Positions 1-10,894 of a stretch of DNA of 64,000 nucleotides are shown here, in pieces. The first letter of the stretch is position 1; each line of letters begins with the position of its first letter. A program made the position numbers and the translations under genes. Location of the stretch: assembly GCA_005765155.1 (NCBI GenBank), contig VCCP01000007.1, positions 1,567,501 through 1,631,500 on the forward strand, given 5' to 3'. Source of the stretch: Zelopaecilomyces penicillatus (taxonomy: Eukaryota > Ascomycota > Sordariomycetes > Hypocreales > Pseudodiploosporaceae). The notes beneath the pieces were generated by a model. That model made no database searches. It was not told the origin of the DNA and worked only from the letters and a program-made list of their open reading frames with translations.

Positions 1-1288
1 TATATCTTAGATGTGAGCTTTGGATAATCCAACTACAAATGTTTTGTATTAAGTTGTTTGTTTCTCATATTCTTCATGTCGCTGATCTGTGATTTTGCGC
101 GAACAGCCCCAAATATGTTGTAAATTGGAGTGATGAGATACCTAGGTATGTTGAAATATGCCAGTACTGGTGCGGCAAACTGGCAGCATTACTATATCGG
201 TTGTTTCCTATATCTTTTGGGAACATACCTACCCTTATATATTATAATTATTAAAGGAAAATCGCCTTCGGGCCCGAAGTTGAAGTTTGAAAAGCGACTA
301 GCTAGCCAGAGAGTGGCGTGACAGCAGGATGACACAAATCTTTTAGGCTGGACCGAATCTTAATTAAGTGCTCATACGTTCGATTCCAGGACGAGTGGTC
401 TCTTTCTTGGTTTAAAACACTTTGTAGTGACAATGCTCTACGCCGTCTTGAGTTGTGATCATTTCAGACGTATCCTTTAGCACCAAATATGGAAATAGGT
501 ATTATTAGAGGAAAGATCTCTTGAAGAGGGTGGCACCCGTCTTAAAGGGATGCCCCTAGTTGAGTTAGTGTCTTGTGGACCAAGTACACTTATAGACTAG
601 TGCCTGCGGGCAGACAAGGACCAAAAACGACACCATTTTTCTTACATCTTCTACCGAGTCGTAGGCTAGAACCTGAGACTAACATGTTTTGTCCCGTCTA
701 TATCCCTTAATATTCTATAGCAACGTTGGCAAGATGTTTTAAATGTTTAAACCGTTATTTTTTAAGTTTCAACACCCAGTCGCTCTCATCATTATATTAC
801 CTCGACAGAACAGGACTACCTCGATGTGTCTGAATGGACATCTTTGCATGCTATACTAGGTAGTCAGCGCCGAAGATGGTGTACTCTAGATTTGAGTGAA
901 AGCAGTGCTTTTAGATCATTCTCTTTCATGTTCTTTAGATCCTCTATTTTGTCTTTTAATTCTCATAAAGGTGGGTATATGAATTGCCCTTCTATGCAAA
1001 ATTTTGCTTCTAATGAGGTGATTTCCGTTCCGCCTTCCGTTATTTAGACAATGCATGAATAATAGACAGGTAGCCAGTAGTAGTAGTTAGTAGTGATGTA
1101 CAAACACCAGGATGAATGGGCATTACATGGCAACCGTCATCCCGGTGATGTGATTGGTGGTAGTACATTTTGATGCATCTTTCCCCATGCTCCTTATACG
1201 CCTTCCGCCCTACTCCCCGTTTTCATTATCCGTTGTGAAAGTATCTATACAAGAAAAGATAGGCTGAGTACCAACAATGATGATAACA
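1..1288. other. AT-rich intergenic edge, no supported gene
   Basis: No convincing gene is visible. The stretch is visibly richer in A and T than the coding parts. The only protein-like signal is on the minus strand at about 867-1043, where a lysine- and leucine-rich frame of about 59 codons is broken by one internal TGA (963-965). That piece is listed separately as a possible relic. The segment just before 1289 is the 3' flank of tim54. Confidence 0.6.
867..1043 (-). pseudogene. possible decayed coding fragment
   Basis: Reading the minus strand from 1043 down gives about 26 codons, a TGA stop, then about 32 more codons in the same frame, ending in an Arg-Arg-stop. The second half is rich in Lys, Glu, Asp and Leu with a heptad-like spacing, as in a coiled coil. 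The family is not recognised. A C-to-T change making TGA, as from repeat-induced point mutation, would explain the break, but this is inference. A chance frame in AT-rich DNA is also possible. Confidence 0.2.
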
Positions 1289-2650
1289 TTATTCGTCGTT
1301 CAGATTGCCAACATTGGGGCCCTGCGGTTTACTTTCAAAAAAGCTCAGGCCCCAGTTGCCTAGGCTCCTCAATGTGCCCTTGGTCCATCCCTCAATTTCC
1401 CGTTCTGGGACGACAATCTTGGCCGCCCGGGCCTCGTCCTCTGGCAGTATCTCAAACCGGCGCATTCGCTCAACGATGCGCGAGTCCATGGCCAGCGGCG
1501 ACACCCAGATCCTCTCCTTGGGCGGCTTGGTGGCCGCCGTGGGGTCCTTAGCGAGTTCCTCAGCCGTGGGGGGCTCCTCTTCCTTCCAAACTGAATTTGG
1601 CCAATCATTCTCTTCATGTTGCAGGATAAGCTGCTGCTCATACTGGCCGTCAGCCTCACGCCAATCGCGCGAGGCAGCAAAGCATACTGCGGCGACCTCG
1701 CGACCAATCTCGTCAGCGAGCTTGCGGCGGTTGAAGAATCGACCAAGGCGAACAAACGTGTGACGGAAGCCTAGGCGATGTGGGAAGGCAATGACGTTGG
1801 ATGGCGCGAACTCAATGGGGGCATGAGCAGGGAGACTCGCCGAAGAGTAGTCCTCAGGAGAGATGTGTGGAGGAGGCTGGGGTGGTCGGCTGGGTTTCTC
1901 AGGTTTCTTTTCCTCCTCGGGCTTCTTCTCTGCTTCTGACTTTTCCCCCTCGGAAGTTTCAGCCGCTGAGTTCTCGGTTGTTGATTTCAGTTCAGGGACG
2001 TCGACTGTTGGTAGAGCGGGGGGGTCCAAGGATCCAAGCCAACCTTCGTGCAGGCCTCGAACGTATTCTTTCCAGGCATGACGCCCTATCACCATGTCAC
2101 CCTTGACGCCCTCATACTCGGGCAATCCTATCCTCTTCCTCAGATCTTCTACCAAGGCCTCATCCGTCTTAGTGACCTCCTCATCTGGCCGTTCATGTGC
2201 TCTCCTAACTCTTCGAACCTTCTCGGCAACGGCCGCTCTGACATCCCCTTGCATCCGCCCTTGTACAAACTCCCAATCGAGGCCAGAGGCTGACAGCACG
2301 GGCTTGACGTACTCGATGAAATGATCCTGTGCGGAGCGCAGGCCATCCCCCGGAGGAGCTTCGAGGTAAATGGTCAGTTTGCGAGGCAACTGGCTCGGGG
2401 AGGAGAGCTTTTCGGTTGCGAGCGGCGCAACTGCGTGGCGCCATTTGGCCGTAGCTCTGTTCTTTTCTCGCTTGTCGTAGATAATGGCGGCGCTGATGGA
2501 GCCCGTGACGGTCCAGAAAATCATCCAATTGCGAGAGGGAAGCTTTCGTGGGAGGGCAGGGAGGCCCATCATCTTGAACACCGGATTGCGAGGTTTAGGA
2601 GGAGGAGCGGCCGCAGCAGCAGGCTCTGCGGCGGGCTTAGGGTCAGCCAT
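1289..2650 (-). CDS. tim54: Tim54, subunit of the mitochondrial TIM22 import complex
   Basis: Single-exon gene for 453 residues, the usual length for fungal Tim54. Tim54 belongs to the TIM22 translocase, which inserts carrier proteins into the mitochondrial inner membrane, and also helps assemble the Yme1 protease. The protein opens with an Ala/Pro-rich stretch (residues 1-20). A segment with the family's NWMIFWTVTGS pattern and one membrane helix follows at about 40-60, then a basic stop-transfer region. A Glu/Lys/Pro-rich linker lies at about 220-265 in the intermembrane-space domain. A conserved WVSPLAMDSRIVERMRRFEI block is near residue 380. The ATG at 2650 is the first in frame and matches the family start. 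The nearest gene upstream is cot-1, divergent and 1.9 kb away. Confidence 0.9.
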   Translation of the reverse strand: MADPKPAAEPAAAAAPPPKPRNPVFKMMGLPALPRKLPSRNWMIFWTVTGSISAAIIYDKREKNRATAKWRHAVAPLATEKLSSPSQLPRKLTIYLEAPPGDGLRSAQDHFIEYVKPVLSASGLDWEFVQGRMQGDVRAAVAEKVRRVRRAHERPDEEVTKTDEALVEDLRKRIGLPEYEGVKGDMVIGRHAWKEYVRGLHEGWLGSLDPPALPTVDVPELKSTTENSAAETSEGEKSEAEKKPEEEKKPEKPSRPPQPPPHISPEDYSSASLPAHAPIEFAPSNVIAFPHRLGFRHTFVRLGRFFNRRKLADEIGREVAAVCFAASRDWREADGQYEQQLILQHEENDWPNSVWKEEEPPTAEELAKDPTAATKPPKERIWVSPLAMDSRIVERMRRFEILPEDEARAAKIVVPEREIEGWTKGTLRSLGNWGLSFFESKPQGPNVGNLNDE

Positions 2651-4528
2651 TTTTTGTTGCTAGGGAAGGCACTTGGGTGTATTTAGTGATAAATCGGCCG
2701 GCAATGTCACGGCGACATGAGTGTCAAACAGGAAGGGTGCCTCAAAATCTACAAGACGAATAGGCAAGCTGCCGCAACGCAGTTGGATGTCGTTCACTTG
2801 CCAGTCAGAAAAAATTGGCTGCGATAAGAACCCGGAGGCCGATAAGCGGAAGAACAGGCGGAGCAGGTTTACCCGGAATTCGCCAGTAACACTACGGCAT
2901 CCAACGCCGCATGCTGGCAGAGCATAGTCTGGGACTCAATGATCTTATCATCTCTGGATGAAAGCTCTGTTTCCTAATGCACATTGTTCGCCATGCTAAA
3001 AAAAAAAAATCACCTTTGATTCCTGCATTTCTGTGCACCAAAGCTTGCGGAAATATAAGAGATTTGAGGGCAAAAAGAAGAATAAATGTGTGAGAGCTTG
3101 GAAAGCGATCAAATTGCTGGAGTTATCAGCCTGTCTCTCACATATCTTCAAGCATTACAATTGACATTGCCTGTCTGAGTGTTATGTGGGGCACAAGAGG
3201 AGCAATACTAAATGCAAAATTTTATGTTAATTAGCATTTTTATCCCTTTGATCTTCTTTTCCCGATTATGCCCATTTTGGTGTACCTGGTCTGGTGGCTG
3301 GCTGTCCTGCATCCTGCGCTGTATAGCTTAAGTCTCAAGAACTACCTCCGGGACCGAATTATGCAGATCAGGTGAAGAGTTTCGTTGGACGTTCCCACTG
3401 ATAACCATAATTGAACATATGGATTCACAAGTTATAATCTAACCTATTTGATTGCTCGTGCAAAACCTGGTTTTGCGGCTTGTGCCTGATGGTCCGGGTA
3501 GCGGGGCGATCCGACTGCCGGCCGGGTCAACGGTCACAAATCAAAGACAACTCTAGTTCAAACCCCACCCCCTATTCATTCCATTGCAAACATTTTTCTC
3601 TGCTTTAATTACCTATCTATAATTACAAGGTCGAACATCTCAAAAGCCTCGAAAGTGACCCCTGACGAAGAGCCTAGGAGTACTAGCAGCTATATGTACA
3701 CAGCTATCTGTAGTCACATTATCCCGCTTTAGTTGAGTGATGAAATAGCAGATGCAAGCACTAGAGGATATTGTGCTAGTACCTATTTCAGATAATCTGG
3801 CCCCGTTCGTCAGTCCAATTGCAGCACCGGTAGATGCGGGCACTTCATGTAATAGGATTAATTAGAGGTGGAGATACAATTAGCCAAACACAGGGGCTGC
3901 TGGCAAGGTCGTCACAAACTGCTTCGATAACTAAGTTGCTAATAAGATACTATAACTTCGGAGCCTCCATTAAGTGACTCTAAGGTAAGGTACAGCAGAT
4001 CTGAAGGTAGGTATGCTCTGTAAGATAGGTAGATAGGTAGGGTATGATAGGGGAGTAATAGCATTGGGTGATTGATCTAGGTATCAATTTGTAGCATTGA
4101 GGTACCGGTAGGTTCCCAGAGTGGTGGCATTTACCCCTCCGCTCCCCCTACCTGACCGCCCCCTGAACAGCCCACAAGCAGTGAATGTTCGTGTCTGGTG
4201 CACCAGGCCTCTCCATTTACCCCTCGGCTCCGACATAGCGGCCCAAACACCACATATCTTTGCCTTGTTTCGAACCCCAACTTTGGACCCGTCACCATCT
4301 TGAGCCGCAGGTCAGCGCTGCAGTGTCCTTGTCGCTTCTTACCGTCGTGCCGCTGTTTCCTCCAGAGCTTTCAGAGCCTCGAGAGCCACTGGCCCATCTG
4401 TTTCCAAGTGGGACTTAACTGGCCACCCCGTGCCGCCACAATTTGTCCCAGCGCTGTGACGACCCTCACGGCCTGCAACCGATCACGACGACCCTGAAGA
4501 TTGATCTTACTTCTTGGACCAGCCCAAG
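2651..4528. other. divergent intergenic region tim54 / cot-1
   Basis: About 1.9 kb without a supported gene. It holds an A-run near 3000 and short direct repeats of AGGTAGGTA / GATAGGTA type at about 4005-4040. The last 400 bases before cot-1 are pyrimidine-rich, as expected of a fungal promoter and leader. Short open frames here do not resemble proteins. Confidence 0.6.
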
Positions 4529-6654
4529 ATGGATTCAAACAACAATCGCCTGTATCTGAATTTCGGCAACAACGAAAGACAGCCGACAAACGATAGAGCA
4601 TATCCTACGACGCCTTCGACGTTCCCGCAGCCCGTCTTCCCCCCCGCTTCGGCTGGCCAGCAGCAGGCTGGAGGCATACCGCCACCTCAGCAGCAACAGC
4701 AACAGCAACAGCAAAACTATGCTCCTGGATACGCCCCTCAAGGCTATTTCTCACAGGGCCAATATCCGCCCCAGGGCGCCAGCAATGACTATGCTGCTGG
4801 GAACAACCCCGCCGCTTATCAACCGCGATCTAACACGCCAGGCACCAACGATCCTAACACTGGTCTGGCCCACCAGTTCTCCCATCAGAATCTAGGCGGT
4901 GCGAGAAGCGCGCAGTATAGTACTCGGGGTGCTCCCCCCGTCCAGCGTCCTCGAACGGCTGGCGCCACCGGCCAGCCGACGGCTTATTCAAGTTATCCCC
5001 CGATGCCTGCTCCGAGTTCCGCGCCTGTGGCCGAGTTCCAAGCGATCCCGGAGAGGAATCCCGACCGTTATGGGTCCAATGCCAATAGCAACCAGAAGAA
5101 GTGCTCACAACTTGCTGCTGATTTCTTCAAGGACAGCGTCAAACGAGCTCGTGAGCGTAACCAAAGGTGCGTCCGTGTGGATGGCTGTGTCCGCTTACCC
5201 TTTTCTATAATCAATCGCTGACGACTTGTGTACAATCCAACAGACAGAGTGAGCTTGAAGTGAAGCTGGCAGATCCAGGCCAAAATGCAGCTAGAAAAGA
5301 GCAACTTTGGTCAACTGCTGGTCGAAAGGAGGGGCAGTATCTGCGCTTCTTGAGAACCAAGGACAAGCCCGAAAACTACAACACTATCAAGATTATTGGA
5401 AAGGGAGCCTTTGGAGAAGTCAAGTTGGTGCAGAAGAAGGGTGATGGCAAGGTCTATGCCATGAAGTCTCTAATTAAGACCGAAATGTTTAAGAAGGACC
5501 AGCTGGCACATGTTCGTTCAGAACGTGACATCCTCGCTGAGTCTGACAGCCCTTGGGTCGTCAAGCTCTATACAACGTTCCAGGACTCATATTTCCTCTA
5601 CATGCTCATGGAATTCTTACCAGGTGGAGACTTGATGACCATGCTTATCAAGTATGAGATCTTCTCCGAGGATATCACTCGATTCTACATAGCTGAGATT
5701 GTTCTTGCCATCGAGGCAGTCCACAAGCTTGGCTTTATCCATCGGTATGACGCCTCAACGAACCATTTTCATGATCCTTTGACATTCTCTTGTTGCTGAC
5801 CTGGTTACCCATAGTGACATTAAACCTGACAACATCCTGCTTGATCGGGGAGGCCACGTAAAGCTGACTGATTTCGGTCTTTCCACTGGCTTCCACCGTT
5901 TACACGACAATAACTATTACCAACAGTTGCTACAGGGGCGATCCAACAGACCCCGAGACAGAAGCTCTGTCGCAATCGATCAGATCAATCTTACTGTCAG
6001 CAATCGCTCGCAGATCAACGACTGGAGACGATCGAGGAGATTGATGGCTTACTCCACTGTCGGTACGCCAGACTACATTGCTCCGGAAATTTTCACCGGA
6101 CACGGCTATACATTTGACTGCGATTGGTGGTCACTAGGAACAATCATGTTCGAGTGTTTGGTGGGCTGGCCGCCATTCTGTGCCGAGGACAGTCACGACA
6201 CATACCGCAAGATTGTTAACTGGAGACAAACCCTGTATTTCCCTGACGATATCACTCTTGGTGTTGAGGCTGAAAACTTGATTCGAAGGTCAGTTGTTGT
6301 TACCATTCTTTCGTAGTGATGTCGTTTTAACTTTAGTATTTTAGCATGGTTTGCAACACGGAAAATCGACTTGGAAGAGGCGGAGCCCATGAAATCAAGA
6401 GCCACGCCTTCTTCCGCGGTGTTGAGTTTGATAGCTTGCGGCGAATTCGAGCTCCGTTCGAACCCAGACTCACATCTAACATTGACACCACTTACTTCCC
6501 AACTGATGAGATTGACCAGACAGACAACGCCACTGTGCTCAAGGCCCAGGCGATGGCTAATGGTCGCAATGGCCAGCCAGTTGAGGAATCTCCTGAGATG
6601 AGCTTGCCTTTCATCGGTTACACTTTCAAGCGGTTCGATAACAACTTCCGATAA
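4529..6654 (+). CDS. cot-1: COT-1, NDR/LATS-family serine/threonine kinase
   Basis: NDR kinase (yeast Cbk1, fission yeast Orb6) that controls polar tip growth and branching downstream of the MOR/RAM pathway with a Mob2 partner. Four exons: 4529-5166, 5244-5744, 5815-6288, 6345-6654, giving 640 residues. The N-terminal third is low complexity with a run of nine Gln near residue 60, coded by mixed CAG and CAA. The kinase domain shows the glycine loop GKGAFGEV (about 265), YAMKSL, HRDIKPDN (about 380, its Arg codon split by intron 2), DFGLS, a long NDR-type insert, and the activation segment STVGTPDYIAPE (about 455). The C-terminal hydrophobic motif FIGYTFKRF carries the Thr phosphorylated by the upstream kinase. 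The ATG gives the family's MDSNNNRLYLNFG start. Confidence 0.95.
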
Positions 6655-7489
6655 TTGTGTAGCGACACGCCTGGGGGAATTCGAATTGAAAACGTTCAAA
6701 AACGTATGGACTGGAGACGTGGGCCAAACGCAGAAAAGCGTTATATCTACTATTTTTAGTACCAAATTAAATATGTGGTAATTTCACCTTTTCCAGATCT
6801 GAAGCTGTTTGTAGACCTTCATTCTCGTAAACTTTATATATGGCAGAAAATGTAACGTGACGAAATTTAGCACGCCGCACTGTTATCAGCACCAATTATG
6901 TCAATATATGGGGAACATATTGAATATCATAACAGACTCAATAAATGACTACGAGAGCCGTGGAGCTTACCCTATCTAGATATTGTATGTTTAGTGAGTT
7001 AAATTGAGAGATAAAAAGCTTTGTTCGGTGATGGAAATAAAGAGTGGCACATTTCGATATTAGTAGCTAATATACAGCTATCTGCCTGAGCCAACATATC
7101 CTTACATTTGAGAATATCAATATTTACTGGCCCTCGATTTGTCCGCTTACGCCCCCAAGATGTAATATTAATCCCAATCTTTTCTTTGCGTATAAAAGAC
7201 GGCGCAGCTAGCTTTCCAAGTCAGTCCTTGAGCTTGTTGCTTTTGAACGGACAGCTTCTTACCCGTCGCGTTCCGCAAATATTTGTTCGTCAGTAGGCAC
7301 TGTAGGCCAATTTTTTTCTTCCTGTAGTTCATCATACAGCCCAGAGAATGGTGGCAATTTGTGACTGCTCGCCATCGCTGTTGATTAGAATCGTCTTGAT
7401 TTTATGTAGAATGGCTTCCTAGCCTTGGCCTTCATTGATGGTGTACAGTTCCGCTGTGCATCGATGGATCTTGTTGCAGACACTTCTCA
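6655..7489. other. convergent intergenic region cot-1 / prp11
   Basis: Holds the two facing 3' flanks and is AT-rich. A TATAAAAG sequence at about 7192 on the plus strand has no gene after it. No supported coding sequence. Confidence 0.55.
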
Positions 7490-8206
7490 TCATCTCCTTG
7501 ACGTCAGGCCTGGGGCAGCATTAAACCTTTCCTCACGCTCCGTCATGAACATGACCTGGATCCAAAACTCTTTGCCGTCAGGGTCCCAGAAGGAAAACTG
7601 GCGTTCCTCGCGCTTATCCAGTTCGCGGGCGGGGATCTTGAAGCCGACCGTCTCGTATGGGTCGGCAGCGACGACCAGATACTGGAAATTCTTGTCGGGC
7701 TCCTCGGTACGTTGTGTAAAGGCGTTCATGACCTGCCACTTGGGCGCGGCATCGGGCGCTGCGTCGGGGTACTGCAGCTGGAAGAGTAGCCCCTGCTGGC
7801 GGGAGACGGGGTCGCGAATCTTTGTGATCTTGTAGCCGGGACGGCCAATCTTTACGATGTTGCGGCGGGCGGCAAAACTGGCGGCGATGGCTGTAGGTAG
7901 CCCCGTGGCCGGGTCGATGGTTTGCTTGCCCTCGCGCTGCTCGCGGGCGGCACGACGAGCCAGGTTCGTCTGATGCTTCTTGCCCTGTGTGTGGGCTAGG
8001 TAAGAGCCGTCATTTTGGTGGACTGTGAGACAGAGACGGCACTCAAACGAGCCGACGTGGTTCTTGAAAAAGTACGGGTCCTTGTCGAGGTCAATTGTCT
8101 CGAGGGCGAGCTTGCGAAGACGCTCGCGGCGATCGGCGTTGGTCGCGGAGTGGGAGGCGACACCGCCGCCGCCGAATTTGGAACCTGCGCGGTTTTGGTA
8201 ATCCAT
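7490..8206 (-). CDS. prp11: Splicing factor 3a subunit 2 (Prp11/SF3a66)
   Basis: Single-exon gene for 238 residues. SF3a2 is part of the U2 snRNP and helps bind it to the branch site during prespliceosome assembly. The protein starts MDYQNRAGSKFGGGGVAS, the family signature, and has a matrin-type C2H2 zinc finger at about residues 50-80 (FECRLCLTVHQNDGSYLAHT then GKKH). The conserved GRPGYKITKIRDP block and the C-terminal WDPDGKEFWIQVMF segment follow. Length fits fungal Prp11, which lacks the long Pro-rich tail of animals. It is transcribed toward cot-1. The next gene, the aminotransferase, is on the same strand 387 bp upstream. Confidence 0.95.
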   Translation of the reverse strand: MDYQNRAGSKFGGGGVASHSATNADRRERLRKLALETIDLDKDPYFFKNHVGSFECRLCLTVHQNDGSYLAHTQGKKHQTNLARRAAREQREGKQTIDPATGLPTAIAASFAARRNIVKIGRPGYKITKIRDPVSRQQGLLFQLQYPDAAPDAAPKWQVMNAFTQRTEEPDKNFQYLVVAADPYETVGFKIPARELDKREERQFSFWDPDGKEFWIQVMFMTEREERFNAAPGLTSRR

Positions 8207-8593
8207 CCTCTTTTGTGTCGTTTAATCTGAAGATGCGCAAGAGGAAAGGTGGAAGATATTGGCGGGTGGAGCTGGGATGAAATGGGTGGTCCAAATCAAT
8301 TGAGATGGCAGAGAGCATTCGCGTTGTTGGAAAAGTTACAAGCCCGTTTGCCAAGGGTGTGCATGATTATGTAATACAGAATCTATAACTTATTAGCCTA
8401 GGTAATTACCTATATTGCGCATCCTCACTCACTTCACATTCTTTGCTACTCCGTACTAATATAGAAAACATAGTCGTTAACACCTTTTTTTGAAATTATT
8501 TCTTCTTCTTCTATTATGTCACTTTCGCAAGAGTATAATTGCTCCCAGCATTCTATTACATCGAATTAAAGTTGACCGTTACCAGCTTTTTCC
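8207..8593. other. short intergenic region with a 14-bp palindrome
   Basis: Promoter side of prp11 and 3' side of the aminotransferase gene. It contains the perfect palindrome TAGGTAATTACCTA at 8399-8412 and one TACTCCGTA copy at 8447-8455. Nothing coding is seen. Confidence 0.6.
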
Positions 8594-10143
8594 TCACTCT
8601 GGCACTAGAAGGTGCTTGTACTTTGCGATGAACGCTCCAACAGCATCGACGAATCTATCCAGCTCAACTTGAGGCGTTTCCAGAATCAGAGCAATGAAGC
8701 CGCGTCGAGTGACCCAAAAACCTTGATCCAGCATCTCGAACCAGAATAGTTCTTTCAAGCCATTAATCTCTTGCACGTCCAGCGAGTCGTCAATCTCCCG
8801 CGGCCCATTTGATATGAAGTGAGAGGACATGACTGAGCCGAAGCCAGTAAAGCACAGCTTAGTCCCAGCCGAGACCTCATTGAGCTTGGACAAAAACCGG
8901 TTTCCGGTCTCGGTGAACTCGGCGGCCCGCTGAGGAGTGTATACTTTGGTCAGCCCGGCGTACCCAACGTGTGTGACCAAAGTGTTGTTGTTGAATGTGC
9001 CTGAGTGGGCGACGGACCCGGGCATCCGTGGATCGAATACTGCCATGATGTCGGCTCGGCCGCCAAATGCACCAAAAGCAAGCCCTCCGCCTATGTATTT
9101 GCCCAAAACCCTTAGGTCCGGCTTGAGATCGAGCAGGCCAGGCAAACCATTACCTGATAGTCTGGAAGTCATGACCTCGTCCAAGATAAAGACGACCCCT
9201 GCCTATATCCAAGTCAGCGCCGTGAAACATATGAGTTGATACACCCGTACCGCCTTCACTAACCTTTGACGCTGCGTCTTGCACTCCCATTAAGAACTCT
9301 TTGGTACCGTTGATACAGCCTCCGGCACTTTGCAGCCCTTCGACTAATACGGCAGCAACATTTTCCCTCTGGATCGCCTCGGTTGCGCTCGTCAGGTCGT
9401 TGTATTTGGCCACAATCCATTCATCAATATCGACGGTATTAGCACCCGGTTGTCCTTTGGTAAAGTCCAACACCGCTCCGTGATATCCGCCGCCAAAAGC
9501 AACGACCCGTCTTTTCCCTGTGAATAACCTTGCTGCGGCCAAGGCATGGAGGCAGCCCTCAGTGCCCGAGTTTGTATAACGAACTCGCTCAAGATTAAAC
9601 CTTTGACAGAGCTCTCTAGCGAACAGGTTTTCTTGTGAAGTGGTGGCACCAAGATTGATACCCACGTTTTGTAAGACGTTGGTCAAAGCAGCGATTATCA
9701 CAGGATTTGAGTGGCCATAGAGTGCTGCTGAGAATTCACCAACTAGGTCTGTGTATCTGGAAGGGCAGAAACATTTAGCCCTGAAGGGAGAAATATGCCT
9801 TCTATATTCATCTTGTGAGAACTTACGTGCGGTCGTCTTCTGATGTGACCTGAAACCCCTTGGCGGACTTCATTGTTAATGGAAATGGATCCATATGCAG
9901 AACCGTTCTTGTGTTGCCCCCAGGAAGTGACTTGACGGCTTCATCATGGAGCGCTCTTGATTGAGGGTTCTGCTCTATATATCGTGACCGAGCATCGTCA
10001 AGTGCTGCATGGAGCCTCTGAGCTGCGTTGAAATGCATTTGATGATGCGTGATTTCGAGATGCAGGTTAAGCTGCATAGAGTCACGGCCGTACTGTGCAC
10101 AAAACCCTTTGGATATTGGGTTTGTGTTGATTAACTTTTTCAT
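8594..10143 (-). CDS. Class-III PLP aminotransferase, glutamate-1-semialdehyde aminomutase-like
   Basis: Three exons on the minus strand: 10143-9827, 9756-9264 and 9202-8594, giving 472 residues if the ATG at 10143 is used. A later in-frame ATG (10079) would remove about 20 residues. Class-III aminotransferase signatures are clear: SLPGGNTR near the N-terminus, the NSGTEG phosphate-binding stretch and GGYHG in exon 2, the FILDEVMTSRL segment whose Asp (about 278) contacts the PLP ring, and LGKYIGGG whose Lys (about 305) should form the Schiff base. The overall pattern is closest to glutamate-1-semialdehyde 2,1-aminomutase. Fungi make aminolevulinate from glycine and succinyl-CoA, so the true substrate is probably another amino or keto acid. 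No cluster partners are nearby. Confidence 0.85.
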
Positions 10144-10894
10144 TCATATAATGATAAGATAAATTATACCGGATGTCAGATTTTAGTTTTGCTAAAGAAT
10201 CTATGAATAGAGCTCTGTCTTTTATGTTGTAAGTGCTATTTGACAATGCCATCGGCATTCCTATGGGCGACTTTCTTCGGGTTTCGGGTTTGGCGCCTGC
10301 ATATTGTGTTATCAATCTGCCTTTCCCGCTCGGGTTTGTTTCCACATGACTAACCAAAATACACATCATCCACGTCATATATCGACAGCGTTATGCACTA
10401 AGAAAGAGAAGATTGAAAAAAGATAATACTAGGAGACTGTCAGGAGGTTTGTCATAATTACCTGGATCATACGGCACTTTGCTACTGCAGGTACAGCTTC
10501 ATGGATGCTAATCATATCAACCCCCCGCCCCCTCCTTTGAGGCTGGAGAGAGATAACACCACTGTTGGCTACGTGAGTTGCTACTCAAAATACAGGTATG
10601 GATTTCCTTTTCAAAAGTGAAATCAAGCTGTCATTCTACTCTCTTGTAATTGCCAAAGAGCAATACCGAGCATTTAATGTTCTCATTGCACTAATACTAT
10701 CTGGGCAATAGTATGGCACAAACCCTTTCAAGCAAGTTCCACGTGTGGGGCAATGCAAAAGCGGTGTGAAAATAAAATCCGGCAGAATCGACATCCCACC
10801 TAATTATTTTCCTGCTCACCACCCAAAACGACTTTGTCTGGCGAGTGTCGCAGTGGCTCAAGTCAAACTACGGTATTGAATTGACTGCATCACA
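10144..10894. other. divergent promoter region aminotransferase / nug1
   Basis: 751 bp between two divergent start codons. It is AT-rich near the aminotransferase and has a C-rich tract around 10521-10535. No coding sequence or RNA gene is visible. Confidence 0.6.

Noticed and set aside
315..400. tRNA-like GTTCGATTCC sequence near 380
   Set aside because: Upstream DNA does not give a D-arm or acceptor stem, so a tRNA is not supported.
1305..2686. Several plus-strand open frames across tim54
   Set aside because: They are shadows of the 453-codon Tim54 gene on the other strand.
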